64,000 bases of DNA from Pseudomonas paralcaligenes. GTDB lineage: Bacteria; Pseudomonadota; Gammaproteobacteria; Pseudomonadales; Pseudomonadaceae. Made by a program: the position numbers and the translations under genes. Below the pieces are notes generated by a model. It was given only the letters and a program-made list of their open reading frames with translations. It made no database searches and was not told the DNA's origin. Positions 29,928 through 38,966 of the stretch are shown piece by piece. How positions within the stretch are numbered: position 1 is the stretch's first letter; the number at the start of each line of letters is the position of its first letter. The DNA is taken from assembly GCF_019655855.1 (NCBI RefSeq), contig NZ_BPFX01000002.1:124001-188000 (forward strand), in the 5' to 3' direction.

Positions 29928-29955
29928 GCCCGGCACCCCCACCGGGCTTTTTTTT
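29928..29955 (+). terminator. Rho-independent terminator after ridA
   Basis: GCCCGG and CCGGGC pair around an 8-base loop and are followed by eight consecutive T. It lies 12 bases after the ridA stop and ahead of dadX, so dadX expression would depend on readthrough or a local promoter. Confidence 0.88.
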
Positions 29956-29974
29956 AGCCATATCCCAATCGAGT

Positions 29975-30083
29975 GTTGCTGGTGGGCTCGAACCCTGTGG
30001 GAGCGGACTTGTCCGCGAACGGGGCTGACAAGCAAGGCTTCGCGGACAAGTCCGCTCCCACAGGGTTCGAGCCCACCAGCAAC
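29975..30083. repeat. Perfect 45-bp inverted repeat in the ridA-dadX gap
   Basis: The arms at 29975-30019 and 30039-30083 are exact inverses with a 19-base loop. The inner half is the REP-like GTGGGAGCGGACTTGTCCGCG family; the outer 20 bases (GTTGCTGGTGGGCTCGAACC) extend the match well beyond other copies in the window. An RNA copy would form a very stable hairpin 45 bases before dadX. Confidence 0.95.
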
Positions 30084-30127
30084 CGTTAACCCAGACATCG
30101 CCTTTTTTACCGACTGAAGTAGCCGAA

Positions 30128-31216
<1,089 letters not shown>

Positions 31217-31244
31217 CCGCCGGGCCGCCGAGCAGTTGCGTTTG

Positions 31245-31268
31245 CAGTGTTGTAAATACTGAACACTG
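31245..31268. promoter_or_regulatory. Inverted repeat CAGTGTT-N10-AACACTG upstream of pauR
   Basis: Perfect 7-bp arms surround the AT-rich GTAAATACTG, 50 bases before the pauR start. Position and symmetry suggest an operator, possibly for PauR itself. Confidence 0.45.
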
Positions 31269-31319
31269 CCCGCATGATACCGCCACCCAAATGCCTCGTT
31301 CCCAAGGAGGACCCCCGCA

Positions 31320-31868
31320 TTGGACGTCGGTGTTCGACTGCAATCTATCCGCAAACTCAAAGGCCTTTCCCAGCGTGAACTCGCCAAGCGTGCGGGCGTC
31401 ACCAACAGCACCATCTCGATGATCGAGAAGAACAGCGTGAGCCCCTCGATCAGCTCCCTGAAAAAGGTGCTCGGCGGGATTCCCATGTCGCTGGTGGAGT
31501 TCTTCTCCATCGACCTGGAGCAGGACAACCAGACCCAGGTGGTCTACCGGGCCGACGAACTGACCGACCTTTCCAGTGGCGCCGTGACCATGAAGCTGAT
31601 CGGCAAGGCGCATCCCAACCGGACCATCACCTTCCTCGACGAGACCTACCCGCCGGGCACCGACACCGGCGAGGAAATGCTCAACCATGACGGCGAAGAG
31701 GCCGGCATGCTGATGGATGGTCGCCTGGAGCTGACCGTGGGCAGCGAGGTGTTCGTGCTCGAACCGGGCGACAGCTACTACTTCGACAGCACCAAGCCGC
31801 ACCGCTTCCGCAACCCGTTCGACAAGCCCGCCCGGCTGATCAGCGCAACCACGCCGGCGAACTTCTGA
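31320..31868 (+). CDS. pauR: XRE-cupin transcriptional regulator PauR
   Basis: This 182-residue regulator has an N-terminal XRE helix-turn-helix (GLSQRELAKRAGVTNSTIS) and a C-terminal cupin sensor domain (GMLMDGRLELTVGSEVFVLEPGD divided across two strands, then DSTKPHRFRNP). PauR represses polyamine catabolic genes (pau, kauB) in P. aeruginosa and is relieved by putrescine or cadaverine. The gene lies beside dadX in the same order there. The start is a TTG at 31320, chosen because AAGGAGGA lies at 31302-31309. Other frames upstream give no family sequence. Confidence 0.9.
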   Translation: MDVGVRLQSIRKLKGLSQRELAKRAGVTNSTISMIEKNSVSPSISSLKKVLGGIPMSLVEFFSIDLEQDNQTQVVYRADELTDLSSGAVTMKLIGKAHPNRTITFLDETYPPGTDTGEEMLNHDGEEAGMLMDGRLELTVGSEVFVLEPGDSYYFDSTKPHRFRNPFDKPARLISATTPANF

Positions 31869-31986
31869 TCGCAGGCAATGCCCCTGCGACAAGTTGGGTT
31901 GTTCCGGCCGGCCGGTCTAACCGTTATACTGCGCGCGCTCGCGAAACCGTGGCCGCGAGCGTGACTAGCCACAATGAGGGTGTACC

Positions 31987-32409
31987 GTGAACCTGATCAA
32001 GAAGATGCTGGCGGCTCAAGCTGCCGTGTTGGCCCTGTGGGCTGTGAGCGCTCAGGCTGCGACCAACGACGAGATCGCCGAGCGCATCAAGCCGGTCGGC
32101 GAGGTCTGCATCCAGGGTGAAGAATGCAAAGGCGTCGGCACCGTGGCCGTAGCCGCCGGCGGTGGCGCCAAGTCGCCGGACGACGTGATCGCCGCCCACT
32201 GTGGCGCGTGCCACAACACCGGCGTGCTGGATGCGCCGAAAGTCGGCGATGCCGCTGCCTGGAAGACCCGCGCCGACAAGGAAGGCGGTCTCGACGGCCT
32301 GCTGGCCAAGGCCATTTCCGGCATCAACGCCATGCCGCCGAAAGGCACCTGCGCCACCTGCTCGGACGACGAGCTGATGGGCGCCATCAAGAAGATGTCC
32401 GGCCTCTGA
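31987..32409 (+). CDS. cycB: Cytochrome c5 family protein
   Basis: This 140-residue monohaem c-type cytochrome has a signal peptide (LAAQAAVLALWAVSAQA), the haem motif CGACH and the distal Met in GINAMPPKG. The C-terminal Cys pair CATC is typical of cytochrome c5, and an additional Cys pair occurs at VCIQGEEC. It acts in periplasmic electron transfer. In P. aeruginosa cycB also follows pauR. The GTG start at 31987 follows GAGGGTG. Confidence 0.88.
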   Translation: MNLIKKMLAAQAAVLALWAVSAQAATNDEIAERIKPVGEVCIQGEECKGVGTVAVAAGGGAKSPDDVIAAHCGACHNTGVLDAPKVGDAAAWKTRADKEGGLDGLLAKAISGINAMPPKGTCATCSDDELMGAIKKMSGL

Positions 32410-32433
32410 TCGCCGCCATCTCGCGATGACCGC

Positions 32434-32458
32434 AAAGCCGCCTCCGGGCGGCTTTGTC
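32434..32458 (+). terminator. Terminator after cycB
   Basis: AAAGCCGCC-tccg-GGCGGCTTT forms a 9-bp stem 24 bases after the cycB stop, followed by the loosely T-rich GTCGTTTT. Confidence 0.8.
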
Positions 32459-32525
32459 GTTTTCACCTGATCGAAATCCCCTGAGGGGCGGTCCAACCTC
32501 CTACGCCAATCGAGGAGGAAGACGC

Positions 32526-34661
32526 GTGCCGACCTGCACCCTGGAAAGCGCCGTGGACGAAGTGCTGGCGCGGATAGACGGGCCGATCCGCCTGGGCCTG
32601 CCGCTCGGCCTGGGCAAGCCCAACCGCTTCGTCAACGCCCTGTACCGCCGCGTCCGCGACCTGCCGCAGCGCCAGTTGACCATCTACACCGCGCTGTCCC
32701 TGGCCCGCCCGCAGCCGCGCAGCGACCTGGAGCAGCGCCTGAGCGGCCCCTTCCTGGAGCGCATCTACGCCGACCACGTTGAGCTGGACTACCTCGCCGA
32801 CCTGCGCCGCGACGCGCTGCCGGCCAACATCAGGCTGGAGGAGTTCTACCTGCAGCCGGCCAGCCAGCTGCACAATCCCTCGGCCCAGCAGAGCTACATC
32901 AGCCTCAACTACAGCCACGTCGCGCGGGACCTGCAGCGCAAGGGCATCAACGTGATCGCCCAGCTGGTCGCCCGGGACGAGCGCCGGCCCGGCCACGTCA
33001 GCCTGAGCTGCAACCCCGACGTCACTCTCGACCTGCTGCCCGGCCTGCGCGAGCGGCGGCGGGCCGGCGAGACCATCCTGTGCATCGCTCAGCCGCATGC
33101 CGACCTGCCCTACATGGGCGGAGACGCGGAGCTGAAGGTCGACGAGTTCGACCTGCTGCTGGAGCCGGTCGAGCGCAGCCGCCTGTTCTCCACGCCGAAC
33201 CTGCCGGTGACGCCCCAGGACCACGCCATCGGCCTGCACGTCAGCGCCCTGGTGCGCGACGGCGGCACCCTGCAGCTCGGCATCGGCGCGATGGCCGACG
33301 CGGTGGCCGCGGCGCTGCTCGCGCGGCAGGCGGACAACGCCTCCTACCGCGCGTTGCTGCGGGCCATGCAGGTGCCCCGGCGCTGGGCCGGACTGGTCGA
33401 GGAGGAGGGCGGCATGGAGCCCTTCGCCCGCGGCCTGTACGGCTGCAGCGAGATGTTCATGCACGGCCTGCTGGTGCTGCTGGAGGCCGGCGTGATCCGG
33501 CGCATGGTCTACCCGGACGAGCACCTGCAGCGCCTGGCCGACCAGGGCGGGCTGGACGCGGACGGCCGCCTGGCCGATGTCGGCGCGCTACGCCACGCCG
33601 GCATTCCCCAGGTGCTCGACGAGCTCACCCTGGGCTGGCTGCAGCGCCACGGGTTGGTCGACGCCGGGGTGAAGGTGGATGACGGCCAACTGCTGCTGCC
33701 GGACGGCCGCCGGCTGCCCCGCGACCTCGGCGATGCGGACACCCTCGCCGCCCTGGCGCCACATTTCGGCGCGGCGAAGAACGGCGTGCTGGTGCACGGC
33801 GGCTTCTTCCTCGGCCCGCAGGCCTTCTATGACCGGTTGAGCGAACTCGAAGACGGCCAGCGGCGGCGCATCGGCATGACCGCCATCAGCCGCATCAACC
33901 GCCTGTACGGCGACGAAGCGCTGAAGCGGGCGCAGCGCCGCGACGCGCGCTTCATCAACAGCTGCCTGGTGGTGACCCTGCTCGGCGCCAGCGCCGCCGA
34001 CCAGCTGGAGGACGGCCGGGTGGTCAGCGGCGTGGGTGGGCAGTACGACTTCGTCGCCCAGGCCCACGAGCTGGAAGGCGCCCGCTCGATCCTGATGCTG
34101 CGCAGCTGGCGCGAGGCCGACGGCGAGGTGAGCTCCAACATCCGCTGGGACTACCGCCACGCCACCATTTCCCGCCACCTGCGCGACATCGTGGTGACCG
34201 AGTACGGTATTGCCGACCTGCGCGGCAAGAACGACGCCCAGGTGATCGAGGCGCTGGTGCGGATCGCCGATTCGCGCTTCCAGGACGAGCTGATCGCCGC
34301 CGCGCAGAAGGCCGGCAAACTGCCCGGGGACTTCGAACTGGAGGCCGAGTACCGCCAGAACACGCCGTGGCGGCTGCTGACCCTGCAGACCGAATTCCCC
34401 CAGCTGTTCCTCGAATACCCCCTGGGCTGCGACTTCACCGCCGAGGAACAGGACCTGCTGCGGGCGCTGCGCTGGCTGCAGAGCAAGCTCAAGCTCAGTG
34501 AAATTCTGGAGCTGGGCGCGGCGACCCTGTTCGACCTGCCGGATGCCGCGGAGTACGCGCCGCACCTGCGGCGCATGGACCTGGAACGGCCCGAGGGGCT
34601 GCGCGAGCAGCTCTACCAGAAGCTGCTGCTGGCCGGCCTCAAGGCCACCGCGCAAGGGTAG
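32526..34661 (+). CDS. Acetyl-CoA hydrolase/transferase family protein
   Basis: This 711-residue protein has an acetyl-CoA hydrolase/CoA-transferase C-terminal region (VSGVGGQYDFVAQAHELEGA, WDYRHATISRHLRDIVVTEYGIADLRGKND). The latter segment is the signature of the family's C-terminal domain. The N-terminal half (GPIRLGLPLGLGKPN, GTLQLGIGAMADAVA) fits the first CoA-transferase domain. It is longer than typical Cat1-type CoA transferases (about 500 residues), with extra sequence in the N-terminal 250 residues. The GTG start at 32526 has GAGGAGG upstream. The acyl substrate is not evident. Confidence 0.82.
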   Translation: MPTCTLESAVDEVLARIDGPIRLGLPLGLGKPNRFVNALYRRVRDLPQRQLTIYTALSLARPQPRSDLEQRLSGPFLERIYADHVELDYLADLRRDALPANIRLEEFYLQPASQLHNPSAQQSYISLNYSHVARDLQRKGINVIAQLVARDERRPGHVSLSCNPDVTLDLLPGLRERRRAGETILCIAQPHADLPYMGGDAELKVDEFDLLLEPVERSRLFSTPNLPVTPQDHAIGLHVSALVRDGGTLQLGIGAMADAVAAALLARQADNASYRALLRAMQVPRRWAGLVEEEGGMEPFARGLYGCSEMFMHGLLVLLEAGVIRRMVYPDEHLQRLADQGGLDADGRLADVGALRHAGIPQVLDELTLGWLQRHGLVDAGVKVDDGQLLLPDGRRLPRDLGDADTLAALAPHFGAAKNGVLVHGGFFLGPQAFYDRLSELEDGQRRRIGMTAISRINRLYGDEALKRAQRRDARFINSCLVVTLLGASAADQLEDGRVVSGVGGQYDFVAQAHELEGARSILMLRSWREADGEVSSNIRWDYRHATISRHLRDIVVTEYGIADLRGKNDAQVIEALVRIADSRFQDELIAAAQKAGKLPGDFELEAEYRQNTPWRLLTLQTEFPQLFLEYPLGCDFTAEEQDLLRALRWLQSKLKLSEILELGAATLFDLPDAAEYAPHLRRMDLERPEGLREQLYQKLLLAGLKATAQG

Positions 34662-34719
34662 GGTGCGCCCGCCGTTCAGTCGGGGGGCATGGGTAACAGG
34701 TGTCGAGATGCATGGGGAT

Positions 34720-34788
34720 CGTCATTGCCGCGCAGGCGGCAATCCAGAGGCTCGCCGCACCTGGGCTCCCGCCTGCGCGGGAGTGACG
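34720..34788. repeat. Intergenic imperfect inverted repeat (CGTCATTGCCGCGCAGGCGG type)
   Basis: The arms at 34720-34747 and 34761-34788 pair over 28 bases with a few mismatches. The sequence, with GCAGGCGG and CCTGCGCGGGAGTGACG, is of the dispersed repeat kind seen in proteobacterial intergenic regions. It lies between the convergent acetyl-CoA hydrolase and rep genes. Confidence 0.7.
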
Positions 34789-34859
34789 GGGAATGGCGGC
34801 TGCAGGGGGCATGGGGCCACCCAGGCCGCACGCATCGGGAAACCGTGCGGGGATGCACC

Positions 34860-36872
34860 CTAGGTCCGCTTCAGCATCGCCCGCATATTGGCCAGTGCGT
34901 CGTTGCCGCGCGCGCTCTTGACCTCGGCCGGCGCGTCTTCCTGGCCTTCCCAGACCAGGTCCTCCTGGGGCAGTTCGTCCAGGAAGCGGCTCGGTGAGCA
35001 GTCGATGACCTCGCCGTACTGCTTGCGCTTGGCGGCGTAGGTCAGCGCCAGATTGCGCTTGGCCCGGGTGATGCCGACGTAGGCCAGGCGACGCTCTTCC
35101 TCGATGGTGTCGGCCTCGATGCTGGAACGGTGCGGGAGGATTTCCTCCTCGAAGCCGATGATGTACACCGAGGGGAACTCCAGGCCCTTGGAGGCGTGCA
35201 TGGTCATCATCTGCACGCCCTCGGCGCCTTCCTCTTCTTCCTGCTGGCGTTCCAGCATGTCGCGCAGCACCAGCTTGCCGATGGCGTCCTCGATGGTCAT
35301 GTCGCCGTCCTCGTCCTTGTCGAGGGTGTTCTTCAGCGCCTCCACCAGGAACCAGACGTTGCCCATGCGCGCCTCGGCGACCTTGTCGCTGGAGGCGTTG
35401 GTGCGTAGCCAGGTCTCGTAGTCGATATCCATGATCATGCTGCGAATGGCGCCGATCGGGTCGCTTCCGGCGCAGAGTTCGCGGACCTTGTCCATGTAGC
35501 GCTTGAACCGGGTCAGGCGCTCGGTGTAGCGGGTGTCGAGGTGCTCGGCCAGGCCCAGCTCCTCGCTGGCGGCATACATCGAGATGCCGCGCTGGCTGGC
35601 GTAGTTGCCGAGCTTCTCCAGGGTGGTGGAGCCGATTTCCCGGCGCGGCACGTTGATCACCCGCAGGTAGGCGTTGTCGTCGTCCGGGTTGACCAGCAGG
35701 CGGAAGTAGCTCATCAGGTCCTTCACCTCCTGGCGGGCGAAGAAGCTGGTGCCGCCGGACAGGCGATAGGGAATCTGGTGGTGCTGCAGCTTCAGCTCCA
35801 TCAGCTTGGCCTGGTAGTTGCCCCGGTAGAGGATGGCGAAGTCGCTGTACGGGCGCTCGGTGCGCAGGTGCTCGGTGAGGATTTCCAGCGCCACGCGCTC
35901 GCACTCGGCGTCCTCGTTGCGCGTGCGGATCACGCGGATTTCGTCGCCGTGGCCCATCTCCGACCACAGCTGCTTCTCGAACACGTGCGGGTTGTTGGCG
36001 ATCAGCACGTTGGCGCACTTGAGGATGCGGCTGGTGGAGCGGTAGTTCTGCTCCAGCATCACCACCTTCAGGGAGGGGTAGTCCTCCTTGAGCTGGTTGA
36101 GGTTCTCCGGCCGCGCGCCGCGCCAGGCGTAGATCGACTGGTCGTCGTCGCCGACCACGGTGAACTGGTGGCGTATGCCCACCAGCAGCTTCACCAGCAG
36201 GTACTGGCTGGCGTTGGTGTCCTGGTACTCGTCCACCAGCAGGTAGCGGATGCGGTTCTGCCACTTCTCGAGCACGTCGGGGTGCTCCTGGAACAGCTTC
36301 ACCGGCAGCAGGATCAGGTCGTTGAAGTCCACCGCGTTGTACGCCTTGAGCGTGCGCTGGTAGTGCAGGTAGACCACCGCTGCGGTCTGCTCCTTCGGCC
36401 CGCGGGCGTTGGCCAGGGCCTCGTCCGGCAGGATCAGGTCGTTCTTCCAGCCGTCGATGTAGTTGCGGATCTCGTCCACGCCGTCGTCGCCGGCGTACTC
36501 CTTCTGCATGATGTCGGTCAGCAGGGCCTTGATGTCGCCGTCGTCGAAGATCGAGAAACCGGGCTTGTAGCCGAGGCGGGCGTATTCCTTGCGGATGATG
36601 TTCATGCCCAGGTTGTGGAAGGTGGACACGGTCAGGCCGCGCGCCTCGCCGCCCTTGAGCAGGGTGCCGACGCGCTCGCGCATTTCCCGAGCGGCCTTGT
36701 TGGTGAAGGTCATGGCGACGATGTGCTGGGCGCGGATGCCGCACTGCTGGACCAGGTAGGCGATCTTGCGGGTGATCACGCTGGTCTTGCCGGAGCCGGC
36801 GCCGGCGAGCACCAGGAGCGGCCCGCCGATGTAGTTCACGGCTTCCTGCTGGCGGGGGTTGAGTCGGGACAT
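34860..36872 (-). CDS. rep: ATP-dependent DNA helicase Rep
   Basis: Rep is a superfamily 1A 3'-to-5' helicase that helps replication forks pass protein barriers. The 670-residue protein has Walker A (VLAGAGSGKTSVIT), motif Ia (AMTFTNKAAREMRERV), motif II (LLVDEYQDTN), motif III (VVGDDDQSIYAWRGA), motif IV (EQNYRSTSRIL) and motif V/VI (MTMHASKGLEFPSVYIIG, EEERRLAYVGITRAK). The start MSRLNPRQQEAV at 36872 matches the family; codons further upstream do not. It is divergent from the GGDEF/EAL gene across 295 bases, which hold no further gene that I can support. Confidence 0.97.
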   Translation of the reverse strand: MSRLNPRQQEAVNYIGGPLLVLAGAGSGKTSVITRKIAYLVQQCGIRAQHIVAMTFTNKAAREMRERVGTLLKGGEARGLTVSTFHNLGMNIIRKEYARLGYKPGFSIFDDGDIKALLTDIMQKEYAGDDGVDEIRNYIDGWKNDLILPDEALANARGPKEQTAAVVYLHYQRTLKAYNAVDFNDLILLPVKLFQEHPDVLEKWQNRIRYLLVDEYQDTNASQYLLVKLLVGIRHQFTVVGDDDQSIYAWRGARPENLNQLKEDYPSLKVVMLEQNYRSTSRILKCANVLIANNPHVFEKQLWSEMGHGDEIRVIRTRNEDAECERVALEILTEHLRTERPYSDFAILYRGNYQAKLMELKLQHHQIPYRLSGGTSFFARQEVKDLMSYFRLLVNPDDDNAYLRVINVPRREIGSTTLEKLGNYASQRGISMYAASEELGLAEHLDTRYTERLTRFKRYMDKVRELCAGSDPIGAIRSMIMDIDYETWLRTNASSDKVAEARMGNVWFLVEALKNTLDKDEDGDMTIEDAIGKLVLRDMLERQQEEEEGAEGVQMMTMHASKGLEFPSVYIIGFEEEILPHRSSIEADTIEEERRLAYVGITRAKRNLALTYAAKRKQYGEVIDCSPSRFLDELPQEDLVWEGQEDAPAEVKSARGNDALANMRAMLKRT

Positions 36873-37167
36873 GGAAGAGAGTCGGTCGGGAAAAACGAGG
36901 CGGCATTCTAGCAGCCGCCCCTCGGCGGGTGGGGTATGGACCGACAACCGCCCGGCGGAGCGAGTTCCCTACAAAAAGCCTCAGGATTGAGCGATAAGTC
37001 ACTCTTTTCAAAGATCATGTAAGATTGCGCCGCCTTCCTCCCGTTGCCGCTGCCAGGTGTTTCCGGGAGGATGCGCGAAGGTCTGCACAGGGACGGGCAG
37101 AAAAAGCGCGCCGGAGCATGGCGCACACAGACCGGACGGTCTGTTTTCCTGACCTTGGGGAGGTCGT

Positions 37168-38847
37168 TTGTCCGCGCACGTCGAACCCATGCGCCTGGTC
37201 CTGCTGGCCGAAACGCCGGAGTGGGCGGCCCTGCTGCGCGCGCGGCTGGACGCTTTGGGCGGCGCCTTCCCGCTGATCACCGCGCCCTCCTGGGAGGCCG
37301 CCAGCAGCCTGTTCGACGACGGCGGCCGCGGCCTGCTGCTGACCACGCCCGCCTGCCAGCCGGCGCCCGGCAGTTGCTCGCTGCCCACCGTGCTGCTGCT
37401 CGAGGAAGAGCCCGCCGAGGCGCCGGCCGACGTCTACGACTGGCTGGTACGCGACAGCCTCAGCAGCGACCTGCTGCGCCGCTGCCTGCGCTACGCCCGC
37501 GAGCGCGACCGCCTGCAGACCACCCTGCAGCACCTGGCCGAGCAGGACCCGCTGACCGGCATCGCCAACCGCCCGGGCTTCCACACCCTGCTGGCCGCGC
37601 GCCTGGCGGAATACCAGGGCCGCGGCCTGACCCTCGGCCACCTCGACCTGGACAACTTCAAGCACGTCAACGATGCCCTCGGCCACCAGGCCGGCGACCG
37701 TCTGATCCTGCAGGTGGTGGCGCGGCTCAAGACCCAGCTGGAGGCCGGCGACGACCTGGCGCGGCTGGGCAGCGACGAGTTCGCCCTGCTGATCGACACC
37801 CGGCGCGACCCGCGCCGCGCCGAGCGCCTCGCCGAACGTATCACCGAGGCGCTCTCCGAGTCCTACTGGCTGGACGGCGAGAGCCTGCTGCTCGGCTGCA
37901 GCCTGGGCCTGGCCCATGCCCGCGCCGGCGAGCAGGCCGACCCGCTGCTGTGGCACGCGCACATCGCCATGCAGCAGGCCAAGGCCGCCCAGGGCTGCAC
38001 CTTCCACCTCTACGACGAGCGCGTCCACCGTGGCGCGCGCAGCATGGCCGACCTGGAGGCCGAGCTGCGCCGGGCCCTGCGCCGCGACGAGCTGGAGCTG
38101 CACTACCAGCCGCGCCTGTGCCTCACCAGCGGGCGCATCGTCGGCCTGGAGGCGCTGGTGCGCTGGCGCCACGCCGAACGCGGCCTGCTCGGCCCCGACG
38201 AGTTTATCCCGCTGGCCGAGGAAAGCGGGCTGATCGTGCCGCTCGGCTACTGGGTCATCGCCCGCGCCCTGCGCGACATGCAGTGGATGCGTGGACGCGG
38301 CCTGCCGGCGCTGCACATGGCGGTCAACCTGTCGTTCCGCCAGTTCCAGGACAGCCAACTGCTGGCCACCCTCGGCCGGCTGATCGAGGAACGCGGCGTG
38401 GACGCCCAGATGCTCGAGTTCGAGCTGACCGAGACGGCGGTGATGCGCCGCAGCGAGCAGGTGCGCCAGACCATGCAGGCCCTCGGCCGGCTCGGCGTGC
38501 GCTTCTCGCTGGACGACTTCGGCACCGGCTTCTCTTCCTTCGTCCACCTGAACAACCTGCCGATCACCCTGCTCAAGCTCGACAAGAGTTTCGTCGGCGA
38601 GATGGGCGAGCGCGCGGAGAACCGCCAGTTGGTGCGGGCCATGATCAACCTGGCGCACAACCTCAACCTGGAGGTGGTGGGCGAAGGCGTGGAGAACGCC
38701 GAGCAGCTGGCACTGCTGCGCCAGTTCGGCTGCGACCAGGTGCAGGGCTACCTGATCAGCAAGCCGCTGCCGCTGGCCGATCTCGCCCGCTTCCTGGTGT
38801 TCGGCCTGCGCCAGCCGCTGCTCTCCGGACAGCCGCTGTCCCTCTAG
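37168..38847 (+). CDS. proE: GGDEF-EAL protein, probable c-di-GMP phosphodiesterase (ProE-like)
   Basis: This 559-residue protein has a degenerate receiver-like region (about 1-115), a GGDEF domain (about 125-285) and an EAL domain (about 300-550). The cyclase motif reads GSDEF instead of GGDEF. The EAL domain retains its catalytic residues: LEALVRWRH, NLSFRQFQ, ELTETAV, LDDFGTGFSSF, LKLDKSFV and EGVENAEQL. It should therefore break c-di-GMP rather than make it. ProE (recalled as PA5295), a phosphodiesterase affecting exopolysaccharide, lies beside rep in P. aeruginosa as here. The TTG at 37168 follows GGGGAGG; an ATG at 37189 lacks a ribosome site. Confidence 0.88.
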   Translation: MSAHVEPMRLVLLAETPEWAALLRARLDALGGAFPLITAPSWEAASSLFDDGGRGLLLTTPACQPAPGSCSLPTVLLLEEEPAEAPADVYDWLVRDSLSSDLLRRCLRYARERDRLQTTLQHLAEQDPLTGIANRPGFHTLLAARLAEYQGRGLTLGHLDLDNFKHVNDALGHQAGDRLILQVVARLKTQLEAGDDLARLGSDEFALLIDTRRDPRRAERLAERITEALSESYWLDGESLLLGCSLGLAHARAGEQADPLLWHAHIAMQQAKAAQGCTFHLYDERVHRGARSMADLEAELRRALRRDELELHYQPRLCLTSGRIVGLEALVRWRHAERGLLGPDEFIPLAEESGLIVPLGYWVIARALRDMQWMRGRGLPALHMAVNLSFRQFQDSQLLATLGRLIEERGVDAQMLEFELTETAVMRRSEQVRQTMQALGRLGVRFSLDDFGTGFSSFVHLNNLPITLLKLDKSFVGEMGERAENRQLVRAMINLAHNLNLEVVGEGVENAEQLALLRQFGCDQVQGYLISKPLPLADLARFLVFGLRQPLLSGQPLSL

Positions 38848-38874
38848 CCTTCACGTCCTGAAGTTGAATGCCCC

Positions 38875-38936
38875 TGTGGGAGCGGCCTTGGCCGCGAAGC
38901 TCTATTGGCCCTTTCGCGGCCAAGGCCGCTCCCACA
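38875..38936. repeat. REP-like palindrome (TGTGGGAGCGGCCTTGGCCGCGAA type)
   Basis: Perfect 24-bp inverted arms (38875-38898 and 38913-38936) with a 14-base loop lie between the convergent proE and MATE genes. It is a member of the same family as 11770, 29997 and 57011. Confidence 0.9.
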
Positions 38937-38966
38937 TGAGGGGGATGTGCAGGCAGTCTCCCGCTC

